Below the pieces are notes generated by a model. The model worked only from the letters and a program-made list of their open reading frames with translations. It was not told where the DNA came from and ran no database searches. Shown piece by piece: positions 1 to 9,782 of a stretch of DNA of 64,000 nt. How positions within the stretch are numbered: position 1 is the first letter of the stretch; each line of letters opens with the position of its first letter. The position numbers and the translations under genes were made by a program. Source of the DNA: Bolinopsis microptera. Lineage: Eukaryota; Ctenophora; Tentaculata; Lobata; Bolinopsidae. The DNA lies in NCBI RefSeq assembly GCF_026151205.1, contig NC_087081.1, forward strand, positions 744,001 through 808,000. The letters are read 5' to 3'.

Positions 1-239
1 GTAAACGCAAGGAAATATTTTGTAGAAATGTTTAAAGATGAAAATATTGCGAGGGCGTGATAAAAGTAAATAATATAACGTATGACATATCCGATTAATG
101 ATTGATCTTGATTGGAAGCCAGTCGAAATGAAAGGCTCCCAAAAATAGGCCAGTAAGAGACCACCTTGCCAGTAAAAAAACATTAAAAACAAGTAAAAAA
201 AACCAGTAAAAAATTAGTAAAAGACCAGTAAAAAACCAC

Positions 240-391
240 CTTGCCAGGAACTGTAATCTCGTTCACTAGTTTGCCCACACCTCCACACTCTACCACGAGG
301 TTATCAGCCGTGAGGGAGATAATATGCGCGATGTTTGTCATGTAGACTCCGTTATCACGTGCGTTTACCATTTCACTTGTGCTGCGCTGTC
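240..391 (-). CDS. NBEA: Neurobeachin-family exon, late region (partial gene)
   Basis: A 152-nt exon with acceptor CCCCAG just above 391 and donor AAG|GTGG at 240/239; it enters with 2 nt of a split codon and leaves in phase 0. The translation contains VYMTNIAHIISLTADNLVV followed by ECGG. This resembles the NBEA/LRBA segment that precedes the PH-BEACH part, with the pattern N-V-hydrophobic-H-hydrophobic-IS-x-DN-hydrophobic-x-x-CGG. That segment lies roughly 1,000 residues after the LamG/armadillo part encoded at 689-10,370, yet it is on the opposite strand and only 0.3 kb away. The donor motif CTGGCAAGGTGGT recurs about 75 bp further into the intron (161-173). Family assignment is by remembered similarity; it agrees in strand with the 5' exons at 30-41 kb. 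Confidence 0.75.
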
Positions 392-688
392 CTGGGGACA
401 CAGTTTGAGGTCTTATGTAATTTATAAATCAAAGAGATAGTGAAATTTGTGTTTTAATTGTATATTATACATTATATAATATTATGTTAAATTGAAATTT
501 AAGACTCATTCGAATTATACATTATTAATGACCTGTAGCATTGATTGAAACTGAAACGGCTCAAAGTATAATACCGTTAAACACAACAATTTCAATAGAA
601 TAATAACTGATTTAATTAAGCGATTAACCATTCAACTTCAAGGGACAGCCAGTCTGATTCTTATATTTTACTATTTTAAACATTCCAG

Positions 689-835
689 CCGTTTGACAAG
701 TGTTACATTGGGTCAAGTCCCAGAACGACGGTAGAGAGCTCTTTCTGTGGCCAGATGTCCAGTATCTCGTTATTTGGGGACTGTCTTCCTAACACCACCA
801 TCTCCGCTCTGTACAGACTTGGGGCTGACTACAAG
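689..835 (+). CDS. NBEA: Neurobeachin-family exon B1: end of LamG/ConA-like domain
   Basis: The exon lies between acceptor ATTCCAG and donor AAG|GTGAGT: 147 nt, 49 codons, phase 0 at both ends. The translation begins PFDKCYIGSS and continues FCGQMSSISLFGDCLPN and ALYRLGADYK. In NBEA and LRBA the matching stretch is a FDKC-x-x-GSS motif, then FCGQM and the I-x-x-LG-x-x-YK end of the concanavalin-A-like domain. NBEA/LRBA proteins are large cytosolic BEACH scaffolds in vesicle traffic. This is the first of eight exons with matching phases on the plus strand, opposite to the gene's 5' exons at 30-41 kb. A minisatellite starts at its donor. A degraded inverted copy lies at about 20,650-20,800. Confidence 0.88.
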
Positions 836-1145
836 GTGAGTCATCATGACGTTACGTGGTGTGTGACGTCATGACACGTGGTGTGTGACGTCATGACACG
901 TGGTGTGTGACATCATGACGTTACGTGGTGTGTGACGTCATGACGTTACGTGGTGTGTGACGTCATGACACGTGGTGTGTGACGTCATGACGTTACGTGG
1001 TGTGTGACGTCATGACACGTGGTGTGTGACGTCATGACACGTGGTGTGTGACGTCATGACACGTGGTGTGTGACGTCATGACGTTACGTGGTGTGTGTGA
1101 CGTCATGACACGTGGTGTGTGACATGATGTTACGTGGTGTGTGAA
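836..1145. repeat. CRE/E-box minisatellite at the B1 splice donor
   Basis: About 13 tandem units of 22 or 25 bp begin at the first intron base. The short form contains GACGTCATGACACGTGG and the long form GACGTCATGACGTTACGTGG, followed by TGTGT. Most units contain the palindromic cAMP-response element TGACGTCA, and the short form also has the E-box CACGTG. The donor sequence GTGAGTCATCATGAC reads like a diverged first unit. The same family occurs near 1,851-1,895 and 9,930-10,150 in other introns of this gene. Confidence 0.9.
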
Positions 1146-1237
1146 ATCTTGGCACGAAACGTGTAGCGTCAAATCATTTACTTAGTAGTGGGAGGTGTCT
1201 CCTTGTGTGTGCTTTTAGTAAGTTCAATGTCATGCGA

Positions 1238-1345
1238 CACGATGTTAACCAATCCCACCTCAGCACGCGTTCCAATACCGTAACGAGCACGATGTTAACC
1301 AATCCCACCTCAGCACGCGTTCCAATACCGTAACGAGCACGATGT
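1238..1345. repeat. 50-bp tandem duplication across the B2 splice acceptor
   Basis: Two full 50-bp copies and an 8-bp start of a third (1238, 1288, 1338). Each full copy contains the acceptor CCCACCTCAG and the first codons of exon B2, so there are two alternative 3' splice sites exactly 50 bp apart. Using the upstream one would break the frame (50 is not a multiple of 3). Confidence 0.9.
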
Positions 1346-1451
1346 GCCGATACCCGCAGCCGACCAGAACATCATCTACAGTGGGAAACTGGCTAACTCC
1401 CTGATCTTCAGTTATAATCCTAAAGCTTGTAACGGACAGCTTTGTTTTGAG
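1314..1451 (+). CDS. NBEA: Neurobeachin-family exon B2
   Basis: 138 nt (46 codons, phase 0/0) from acceptor CCTCAG at 1,313 to donor GAG|GTTCGT. The translation starts HAFQYRNEHDVPIP and continues NIIYSGKLANSLIFSYNPK and QLCFE. NBEA/LRBA have a corresponding F-x-[FY]-x-x-E, then L-x-Y-x-GKL, then hydrophobic-x-YNP-[RK]-A and QLC stretch right after the LamG domain. The start was chosen for phase continuity with B1 and the family match; a duplicate acceptor lies 50 bp upstream. Confidence 0.88.
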
Positions 1452-1554
1452 GTTCGTTTCTATTGTGTAGTAACTAGTAGCTTTAGTAGTCCGAGAAATT
1501 ACATAACTGGGTTAGCTAAACAATTAGAAGCTCAAAACCTGACATCCAGTTGTA

Positions 1555-1619
1555 TAAAAACCCTCTATTCAGTTATTAAAAACCCCTCTGTTCAGTTATT
1601 AAAAATCTCTCTGTTCAGG
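1555..1619. repeat. 22-23 bp triplet repeat ending at the B3 acceptor
   Basis: Three tandem copies of AAAAACCCCTCTGTTCAGTT-like sequence. Each carries a pyrimidine run and a TTCAG acceptor core, and the last ends exactly at the exon B3 acceptor. Confidence 0.8.
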
Positions 1620-1781
1620 TTTCACAAAACCCTCTTTACGACTCCTTTGTGAACAGTTCCCACGCCATACTGCTGGAAGGCGTAGAAACAGTTGCTACCC
1701 GGAATGTTCAAAGCACCCTACATTCCTTAGGAGGAATCCAAGTCCTCCTCCCTCTCTTCCATCAACTCACATCTTGCGAAG
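1619..1781 (+). CDS. NBEA: Neurobeachin-family exon B3
   Basis: 163 nt, entering in phase 0 and leaving in phase 1, between CTGTTCAG and GAAG|GTATTT. The translation includes SSHAILLEGVETVATRNVQ, then STLHSLGGIQVLLPLFHQL. The last part is the highly recognisable [ST]-hydrophobic-HS-hydrophobic-GG-[IV]-QVL-x-PLF signature of NBEA/LRBA/rugose, in the armadillo-like region. Confidence 0.92.
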
Positions 1782-2219
1782 GTATTTGTAATTAATTTGC
1801 TAATTTGTACTTTGTTAATTTAGTAATCTGTAAATTGCAATGTCATGTTGAACGTGGTGTGTGACGTCATGACACGTGGTGTGTGACGTCATGTTGAAGA
1901 GCAAAAGTTCATTTTATTGTGCACTAATTTAATTTGCTAATTTGTACTTACTACTTAGTTAATTTTTAGTAATCTGTAAGTTGCAATGTCATGTTGAAGT
2001 TCCTTTTTTTGTGCACTTCCAAGTTCCATATATGAACGTTCTGAAAAGGAAGTTATGACAACTGGTTCAGAATCAATTTTAGCTGATCTAACAGACTCTA
2101 CAGAGTTAAGTATAAGATATTCAATACATCGAAATTTCCAGAAATAATAAGTGAAAAACAAAAGAAACGAAAACACGATCGGGCTCCATTACAGTTTATC
2201 TTTCAAAATTATTATTATT

Positions 2220-2577
2220 ATAAAACAGGATCTTACCGACAAAAATGATTCTTAAAAATAACTTAATGCGGTAAACTGTACCCTTGAAACAGATTTTCCC
2301 AACATTTGTTGCATGCAGCTATATCTCCAATTTCGTTCAATTCATGCAAGTTGTCCATTTGCAAATTTCTACTACTTAAATCACTTCTTAAAACAGATAA
2401 CAAGTTCAATCTAAGTCTCCCCAATCTTCCAATGAATAAATTATCTGATTCAATAGCAAAAGAGAGAGCCGTTTGGGCTGGGGTGTTCTCCATACTCCTG
2501 AGAATGTGTCCAAACATCTTCCACCGCTGGTGTTCGATACGCTTGGATAACTTTTCAACTTTGCACCTTTCATACAA
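2220..2577 (-). mobile_element. Non-LTR retrotransposon 3' fragment (RT C-terminal tail)
   Basis: The minus-strand reading frame at 2,577-2,263 has RWKMFGHILRSMENTPAQTA, then GRLGRLRLNL. This is the domain after the palm/thumb in many animal non-LTR RTs: GH-hydrophobic-x-R, then PA-x-x-[AL], then a G-x-R-GRPR-like motif. Two near-identical copies are at 42,017-42,790. The nucleotide match continues past the stop into TTTATAATAATAATAAT-type sequence, consistent with a 3' UTR and a simple-repeat tail. There is no RT catalytic core, so it is a dead 5'-truncated copy. Confidence 0.75.
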
Positions 2578-2672
2578 TGCTTTGTTGCTTATCTTTCAAA
2601 AGATCAATTTAAAGATTCTGTATTATAGAATTCTTTTGATTGTATTCATATAATACCGTATCCCCTGAATAT

Positions 2673-3221
2673 CTAGAGTCGGATGACTAGGACTCTTCGA
2701 GTCTTTTTCATCCGCCTACACATCACCCTAACGTCGATTAGGCCAAAACCATTTTGCTCCTTGACCGTGAATCCTACAATTTTTTTACCACGCGTACAGT
2801 ATACCATCCTATTCCAGTGTCCTTTGTACTTTAAGTTGCCGTCGATGTTCTTGTCCCCACACTTGGTCCTCATGTTAATAAGTCCGAACCCATTCTGCTC
2901 TCTTGGAGAGAGCTTATCGAAACCAGATTCACACTTCTGACTGGAACCCCAGTAATGCCAGGATCCGCCCTTGTGTTTTGTCAGCGTGAAAGTTTCTCCA
3001 CTGCTACATTTGAACCACAAATCCACCAGCCCGTATCCCTCCTGCTCCCTCCAGTTCATTTCCACTACTTTGTGGTTTCCGTACGTTTTACAGTGTGCTT
3101 CTTTATCTGAACCCCAGAACCAGTTGTTGCCCGACCAACCAGTCCAAGTAGGCCTAGCTGCAGCCTCAGTGTAGCCACAGATCAGTAAAATCATTGCAAC
3201 ATTCCACAAAGCCTTGTCCAT
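2673..3221 (-). CDS. Secreted protein with three C...EQ-x-G-[FY]-GL...C repeats
   Basis: An intact single-exon reading frame of 182 residues. It starts with a clear signal peptide (MDKALWNVAMILLICGY, probably cleaved after the AAA at about 20-22). Three repeats of 45-50 residues follow, each with an aromatic W-rich start, a cysteine, and the ending [RK]EQ-x-G-[FY]-GL-[VI]-[DN]-x-[RW]-x-x-C (REQEGYGLVDLWFKC, REQNGFGLINMRTKC, KEQNGFGLIDVRVMC). The C-terminus is basic. The paired cysteines per repeat suggest one intradomain disulfide each. I recall similar repeats in uncharacterised cnidarian extracellular proteins; dermatopontin is a weaker alternative, and no function is claimed. The gene is nested in an intron of the plus-strand neurobeachin exons and on the opposite strand. 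A broken copy is at 17,733-18,475. Confidence 0.8.
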   Translation of the reverse strand: MDKALWNVAMILLICGYTEAAARPTWTGWSGNNWFWGSDKEAHCKTYGNHKVVEMNWREQEGYGLVDLWFKCSSGETFTLTKHKGGSWHYWGSSQKCESGFDKLSPREQNGFGLINMRTKCGDKNIDGNLKYKGHWNRMVYCTRGKKIVGFTVKEQNGFGLIDVRVMCRRMKKTRRVLVIRL

Positions 3222-4000
3222 TTTTAGCTGGAAAAGTTTAAGTCATGATATATTTTTATTTGCATGTGGGTGATTAAAATCTTACAAACACAACATTATC
3301 GAAAAGGTTGCGGAAACGAACGTTCCAGTTTCCTAATGTTGGTAGTCGCTTAATCTTTTAATATTAATTTAAACCGCAACCATGACCATTACATCCCCAA
3401 TAGCCCATATAGGAAACTGTTCAAAACATAAATCTGAGGTGTGAAGCGAAAATGGTGGGAGTTGCATTGACCAATTAGGAGTGAGACGCGCGGGAGCCAA
3501 ATATGAAATATGGTTTGATTTTCGTCGGCGGCGAATAATCCAACCTGAGAGACGACTATAAAGAGTGCAAATATCTTTTTTCCTTTCTAATGAAATTTTG
3601 CCAAGAACTGCGCAATATTAGCTAATATAAATTATTAATGGATAATTGTACAACAGGTATTCGAAGTGACTTTTATTTTTCGTACTTCATGTTAAAAGAA
3701 AAGAATTTACCGCGAATTTTTTTGGAGTAAATTTTTTTGGAGTTTACACTCACCCTGTACAACATTAACATTTAACAACATCGAAAAAACTGCCAAGAAA
3801 TTTTAACTGGCACTGAGGGGATTGATCTTCAAGAGGGTAGTGTGTCTATGGAATTTTATTGTTCTTAAAGTAAAAGTTTACACCCTGGTATCTCCGGAAT
3901 TTGGCAAGTTATTGTTTGTCCAATGCCCATTAACTGGTATTGTGTTCGGGTAAGACCGCTGCCCTCCTCAAGTCTCCTAATCACCGTTAATCAACGGAAA

Positions 4001-4140
4001 CTAACACCTTCTCCCTCAGACTAACACCTTCTCCCTCAGACTAACACCTTCTCCCTCAAACTAACACCTTCTCCCTCAGACTAACACCTTCTCCCTCAGA
4101 CTAACACCTTCTCCCTCAAACTAACACCTTCTCCCTCAGA
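4001..4140. repeat. 20-bp x7 array of splice-acceptor-like units before exon B4
   Basis: Seven perfect-length copies of CTAACACCTTCTCCCTCAGA. Each unit resembles a complete 3' splice site: a CTAAC branch-point-like motif, a pyrimidine tract and CAG|A. Copies 3 and 6 end CAAA and have lost the AG, giving the order G-G-A-G-G-A-G, which suggests a 60-bp higher-order unit. The last CAG is the acceptor used for exon B4 by phase. Confidence 0.92.
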
Positions 4141-4323
4141 CTCAAGCCAGGAGCTGTGCGCAACCCTGCTCTGGCTGTTCGTGGACTTGGTAAAGTCGAG
4201 CGCTACATGTCAGTCTTACGTAACAACCCACCGCTCCCTCCTCGTTATATCACATCTTCTCTTCAACACCACGGCCGAGTTCCTGAGTGAAGCTGCCCTC
4301 GAGGCTTTCCTTTCCCTTGGAAG
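4140..4323 (+). CDS. NBEA: Neurobeachin-family exon B4
   Basis: 184 nt from CCCTCAG to GGAAG|GTACAG. It completes the phase-1 codon of B3 and leaves in phase 2. The translation contains SSQELCATLLWLFVDLVKSS, then a hydrophobic core and ALEAFLSLGR. The matching NBEA/LRBA segment is I-C-x-TLL-x-hydrophobic-x-x-[ED]-L-hydrophobic-[KR]-[NS]-S followed by a helix ending in a-L-x-hydrophobic-hydrophobic-x-[FL]-[SG]-[KR]. A degraded inverted copy is near 16,180-16,400. Confidence 0.88.
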
Positions 4324-5481
4324 GTACAGTTTAACTTTAAGAATCATCCAATATCGATTAAAACAAGAATTTCGCCGCGGTAACACCACGCACGATCAAA
4401 TTTCCCTACTGCCTACAATGTTCTACTTTATTGTATCCCAGAGTGGTGTTTGGCGCACGTGATAATCGTTTTCATTATATTAGGCGTGCAGAACTTGTAA
4501 AATTCTGCGCGCATCTGAGGTGTCGCCGTCGATATATCTGTATGTGGTTTGGTTGTAGATCATTTCATATTTTGCGCGGTTTGTTTCGTGTTAACGTTGC
4601 GTATCATGTCACGTCATATTACTGCATCGTATGCCAACTTTATTGACTGTAATAAAATATTCTGTCTCATCTTAGTTATTATTTGTATCTAACATAAACT
4701 AATACATTTTGATGCTTACTCGACACATCTAAAGCACCATCGACTATATAGGATTCTTTAAAAGCATACCGCAATCTTGATCTTAGTTGCTTCTTGAATG
4801 TAAATGTAAAGTAGCATCTGTTCTTAAATATGTAATCGCTTTTTACGATTAAGTGTTTAATTTTTTTACGATTCAGTGTTAAATAATCGGCCACGAGTTT
4901 ATCAGCTGATATAATAATTTAATTTGTTTTGACTTGCTGAATTTTATCACTCGATAATTTATTAAGCTTGTTTCAACAAAATATTTACACTTATATTGAT
5001 GATTGATCCGCTTAGATGACTAATATGCTATATTTATGAATTAGAGTAAATTGTAACCCGATGGAAACCTATGTAACAGTCGTCAAACTGGTTGCTATGC
5101 CTGTAATTAATTAACACATAACTGGCGTCGCGCGCGCAAAATAGGTTCCTTTTATACACATAATTATAGGGGAGTGGTCTATATTGCGAAGGAGCAGACT
5201 TTTGTCGTCAACGTAGGACCATCGGGCCACCTCATATATCCAAACCCGATTACTTATTCCCTACGATCTTTTTGCCTTCGGCAAGAGTAGGGAAAAAAAT
5301 CCATAGAATTGATAGAGGGATTGATATGTATACACTTTACCAATTAAAATCTCTGCGATCCCCATTTTTCTTATTACTATTTTCTATACTAGAAATTGAG
5401 ACGAAAATCTGGAAATTTAAATTGAAACGTTTTGAAGAATTTTGTTTCCACTCCCAAACTAAGGACATTTTACAACCGCAG

Positions 5482-5581
5482 AACTTTGGTAGAGATAAAG
5501 CAGGGCCCCCTCTTAAACAGCCTTATTAACGACATCTTGTTGCGGACTGAGATGTGGGTCAAGACTTCAGTACAAGTTCAG
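5482..5581 (+). CDS. NBEA: Neurobeachin-family exon B5
   Basis: 100 nt from ACCGCAG to TTCAG|GTATGT, entering after 2 nt and leaving in phase 0. The translation is TLVEIKQGPLLNSLINDIL, then an aromatic W-containing turn, ending KTSVQVQ. It matches the NBEA/LRBA stretch G-x-PLL-x-x-L-x-x-x-hydrophobic-L and the IW-hydrophobic-x-[TS]-x-hydrophobic-x-VQ that leads into LYTYLSTEF. The donor CAAGTTCAGGTATGTA is echoed 18 bp downstream by CAAGTTCAGGAATGTA. Copies: a noisy direct one of the 3' end at about 6,547-6,573 and an inverted one at about 14,703-14,812. Confidence 0.88.
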
Positions 5582-5831
5582 GTATGTAGGTGCAAGTTCA
5601 GGAATGTAAGCACTTAAGTAAAATTTACTACTACTATTTCAGTGCAGTATTTGTAATTCTACAATCTACACTTTCTTATGTCTGGCAGTTCCAGCGAGTT
5701 TTTAAAAGAGATTTTAGCCAACATTTTTCGCCCATAAGAGACGTTGGTGAAACCCTGCTAATCTTTTCTCAAACACACGTAACCACAATTTATTACACAC
5801 ACACACATTTCACATGACGTCACACTTGCAG

Positions 5832-5979
5832 GTAAAACTATACTCAACAATAAGCACTGAGTTTGTGGGGGGAGCTGAGAGTTGTGATGTTAGACAGAGT
5901 CTGAACGTGTCCCGGATTATTAACGTTCTCCGGGAGTATTACTGGGTCACTCCTGAGGCTGGGGCTCTTTGTGTTGAAG
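5832..5979 (+). CDS. NBEA: Neurobeachin-family exon B6
   Basis: 148 nt from ACTTGCAG to GTTGAAG|GTAGGG, phase 0 to phase 1. The translation begins VKLYSTISTEFVGG and later has NVLREYYWVTPEAG. The NBEA/LRBA counterpart is LY-[TS]-Y-[LI]-[SA]-TEF, then D-[IV]-RR, then M-x-[TV]-L-[KR]-[EY]-YYW-hydrophobic-x-x-[PA]. The donor lies in the first unit of a long minisatellite. Two extra noisy copies exist: direct at 6,838-6,985 and inverted at about 14,246-14,400. Confidence 0.9.
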
Positions 5980-6060
5980 GTAGGGGGGAGTTGTTGTTGT
6001 TGTTTTCTCTTTGTGTAGAAGGTAGGGGGGAGTTGTTGTTGTTGTTTTTGTGTAGAAGGT
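5966..6060. repeat. 42-bp minisatellite at the B6 splice donor (clean part)
   Basis: Units read CTTTGTGTAGAAG|GTAGGG, then GGGAGTTGTTGTTGTTGTTT and TCT. Every unit repeats the last exon bases and the GAAG|GTAGGG donor itself (5,976; 6,018; 6,055). The array continues in noisy sequence at 6,990-9,660, and inverted at 11,630-14,250. Confidence 0.9.
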
Positions 6061-6063
6061 AGG

Positions 6064-6990
6064 GGGTTCCCAACCCGCATTACTTATTCCCTACGATCTT
6101 TGTGCCCTTCGCAAGAGTAGGGACCAAAATCCATAGAATTGATAAGAGGATTGAGATGTATACTCTTTACCAAGGCTATATCTCTCACACACACAGACTA
6201 CGAAAATTAGACTAAAATGCGGATATCAGTAGCGTCGCGGGCGGGGGAGAGTCAGGGGGGGGAGTAGTCAAATTTACAGGGGAGGGATAGGGGGCCCTCG
6301 CCAAAACGTGAATTTGGGTGGGGAGGAGGGCACAGGTGTGGGGGTTTATGAGGGGCGGGGGGGGGGATATGACGCGGGCGGAGGTGCCGAGATGAGTATA
6401 CACCGAACTCAACCCACCATTAGACTCTAAGCTAGTAAAAGTCCTAAAAAAGTCCAAAAGGGAACCGCCCTCTTTAAATACTGAACGGATATAATATTAC
6501 AAAACGCTCGTGTCGGTGCGCTCGCGAACACGGAGCGAATTGGGATGCTGTCTTCAGGATCAAGTTCAGGTTTGTAGGTGCAGAAGGTCATGAATGGAAG
6601 CTCTGTAAGTATTTTATCTACTACGTTTCAGGTGCAGGGAGTTGGTAAGTCTACAAGCACTACTTGTCGAGTAGGTCGGGGCAGTCTCCGCGAGTTTTAA
6701 AAGAGAGGGGAGCTTGCAACATAAGTTTCGCCCATAAGAAGCTGTGGCGGGGAAACCCTGCATAAGCGCTTTTTCTCTAACTCTCGGTATCCACAATGTT
6801 TCTCACACACACTTTTCACATGTCGCAACACTTGCAGGTAACACTATACTCAACAATATCACGGAAGTTTGGGGGGGGAGCTGAGAAGTTGGGATGTTAG
6901 ACAGGTCTGAAACGTGTCCCCGGATTAAGTAACGTGTCTCCGGATGATTGCGGGTCCCTCCTGAGGCTTGGGGCTCTGTTGGGTTTGACG
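6064..6990 (+). repeat. Noisy direct duplicate of 5,240-5,985 (exons B5-B6)
   Basis: From about 6,064 the sequence repeats what was read at 5,240 onward: CTTATTCCCTACGATCTTT, then the CCATAGAATTGATA block, a damaged end of exon B5, intron, and a damaged exon B6 with several indels. The inverted arm at 14.2-14.8 kb has only one copy of these exons. The simplest reading is an untrimmed overlap where a raw-read patch was joined to clean sequence. Confidence 0.8.
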
Positions 6991-9660
6991 GTATGGAGGC
7001 GGAGTTTTGTTGTGTTGTTTTTTCTATTTGGTGGAGGTAGGTAGGGGGAGGTGTTGTGTTGTTGTTGTTAGAAGGTAGGGGAGTGGGGTGTTTGTTTGTC
7101 TCTTTGTGGTCACGACAAAACGGAAGGGGGGAGTGTGTGGTGTTTGTTTTCTCTTTGGGGTAGAAGGTAGGGGAGTTGTTGTCCCTGGTGGGCTCTTCGC
7201 CACATGCTGCACTTTGGGGTTGAAGGTAGGGGAGTGGGAGGGGAGCTGGTTGTTGTTTCCTCTTGTGGTAGAAGGGAGGGGGATGGTTTGATGTTGTGAT
7301 TCTCTTTGTGTAGGATTGGTAGGGAGGAGTGTGGTTGCTTGTTGTTTTTCTCTTTTTGGGGTGTAGTAAGGGAGGGGGAGTGTTGCTGTTGTTGTCTCTT
7401 TGTGTAAGAAGGTAGGGGGGGTGTGGTTGCTGAGAGAGGTTTGTGCTCTTTGGGAGTGGTTAAGGGATGGGGGGGAGTGGATTTGTTGTGTTTCCTGTTG
7501 GGGTGATGTACAGGGGAGTTGTTGTGGTTGGTTGAATTCCTCCTCGTGATAGAGAGGTAGGCGGAGGAAGTGGGGGTGCTGTGCTGGTGATTTCTCTTCA
7601 TGTGTAGAAGGATGGGGAGGGAAGTGGTTGGCGGTTGGTTTCTCTTTGCTAGTTAAGAAGGGGAGGGGAAGGGTTGGTTGTCTGGTGGTCGTTTCTCGTT
7701 GTGCGGAGTAGGGGAGACGTGGGGGAGTTTTGTGGTTGTTGTAGTTCTCTGTGGGGTGATGGAGGGGGGGAGTGTGTTTGTTGTTGGTGTTTTCTTCTTG
7801 TGGTAGAAGGCTAGGGGGGGAGAGTTGCGATTGTGGTATGGTCGTTTGGTGGAGAAGGAAGGAGGGGAGTTGTTGCTGTTTGTTTTGTCCTCTCGTTGTG
7901 TAGAAGGTAGGGGGAGTTGTTGCTGTTATTTCTTCGCCTGTTGTGTGAAGAAGGTAGGGGGGAGTTGGTCTGCCTGTTGTTTCCCCCTCGTGGTGTAAAG
8001 GGTAGGGGCGATTCTTTGTGGGTGTTATTCTCTTTGTGTAAGAAGGTAGGGGGAGTGTTTGGTGTTTGTGGAGCTTTGCTCTTGTGTAAAGTAGGAGGGG
8101 GAGTTGTGGGTTTGGTTGTCGGTCGGTTGTGTAGAAGGTAGAACGGGGCGTGTTGTTTCGGCTGTTGTTTTATCTTTGTGTAGAAGGTGGGGGGAGTTGT
8201 TGGCGGTTGTTTTCTTCTGGTGTATAAGGTAGGGGGAGTTTGTTGGTTTGTTTTCCCTCTTTTGTGGAGAAGGTAGGGGAGTGGTTCTGTTGTGGTTTGC
8301 ACTCTTCTGGAGAAGGAGGGGGGAGTTGTTGCTGGTGTGTTTCTCTGTGTGTAGAAGGTAGGGGGAGTTGTTTGACGTTTGTTTTCTTCTTTCTGTAGAA
8401 GGAGGAGGGGGAGTGTGTATTGAGGTGTTGGTTTCTCTGTTGTTAGAAGTAGGGGGAGTTGGTTGTGGTTTGGTTTCTCTTTGTGGTGAAGGAGGGGGGA
8501 GTTGTTGTGGTTGTTGTTTTCTCTTTGTGTAGATAGGTAGGGGGAAGTGTTGGTTGTTGTTGTTTTCTCTTCGTGGTTAGAAGGTAGGGGGAGGTTGGTT
8601 TGCGTGGTGTTGTCTTCTCTTTGTGTAGAAGGTAGGGTGGGAAGTTGGTGCTGTTGGTTTTGTTCCGCTTTGTGTTAGAAGGGTAGGGGGAGTTTGTTTG
8701 CTGTTGTTTTTCTCTGTGTGTAGCAGGGTAGGGGGAGTGGGTGTTGTTTTGTTTTCTCGTTGGGTAGACGTGTGGGGGAGTTTGTGGTTGTTGTTTTCTC
8801 TTTGTGTAATGGGAGGGGGAGTTGTTGTTGTGGTTGTTCTCGTTGTGGAGAAGGTAGGGGGGAGTATTGTGTGTTTGGGTTGTTTGCTTGTGTGTAGAAG
8901 GTAGGGGGGAGTGGTTTGTTTGGTGGTACTGTCTCTTTGTGGAGAAGTAGGGGGGAGTGGTGTGGTGGTGTGTTGGTGCACTTTGTGTTGAAGGCTAGGT
9001 GGTGGTGTTTGTGTTGTTGGGTTTCTCTTGTGTGTAGTAGGTAGGGGAGTTTGTTGTGTTGCTTTTTCTTAGCTGTTGTGATGAAAGGTAGAGGGGAGAG
9101 TCGATGGGTGTGTGTTCTCAGTGGTAGAGGTAGGGGGGGTTTGGTGTTGGGGGTATGATTCCTGAGAGCTAGGTGTGAAGGTAGGGGGAGTTGTCTTGTT
9201 TGATCTTGTTTTCTCTTGGTGTTGAAGGTAGGGGGAGTTGTTGTGGATGTTTTCTCGTTGTGTCTGTGAAGGTAGGGGGGAGGTTGTTGTTGTTTGATTT
9301 CTCTTTGTGTGGTAAGGGAGGGGGGAGTTTGTTGGTGTGGTGTTCTCTTTGTGGAGAAGGTAGGGGAGTTGATGTTGTTGGTTTCTCTTGTGGTAGAAGT
9401 AGGGGGTCCTTGTTGTTGTTGTTATCTTCTTTGAGTGTAGAAAGGTAGGGGGGAGTTGTTGTTGGTGTTTCTCTTTGTGGAAGGTAGGGGGAGTTGTTGG
9501 TTGTATGTTTTCTCTTTGGGTGAAGGAGGGGGAGTATGTTTGTTTGTTGTTGTTCTCTTCTGTGTAGAAGGATGAGGGGGGGCCCTGGTTGTTGTTGTTT
9601 TCCCTCTTGTATAAGAAGGGAGGGGGTGGGAGTTGTATCGGTGTTGTGGGTTTTGGTTGT
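6990..9660. repeat. Degraded minisatellite (G/T-rich strand), left arm
   Basis: Continuous noisy copies of the 37-42 bp unit GAAGGTAGGGGGGAGTTGTT followed by GTTGTTGTTTTCTCTTTGTGTA, about 2.67 kb. Its inverted partner at 11,630-14,250 is about 2.62 kb, so the arms agree in length. No gene is supported here. Confidence 0.9.
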
Positions 9661-9782
9661 AGGCCAAGATTTTAGGATTGACAAATGGGTACCACCACTC
9701 CTTGGACTATCAAGTTGTCCTCTCTGGTTAGAGGGAAATTGTTATCTTTGAATCTAAGTTAACAATGCTAACTTTGTTTTAG

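Larger units (their letters stand above)
1782..4139. other. Intron B3-B4 with a nested antisense gene and an RT-tail fragment
   Basis: This plus-arm intron holds two units of the CRE/E-box repeat (1,851-1,895), an RT C-terminal fragment on the minus strand (2,263-2,577), a complete single-exon secreted-protein gene on the minus strand (2,673-3,221), and the 20-bp array ending at the B4 acceptor. Nothing else was recognised at 3,222-4,000. Confidence 0.7.
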
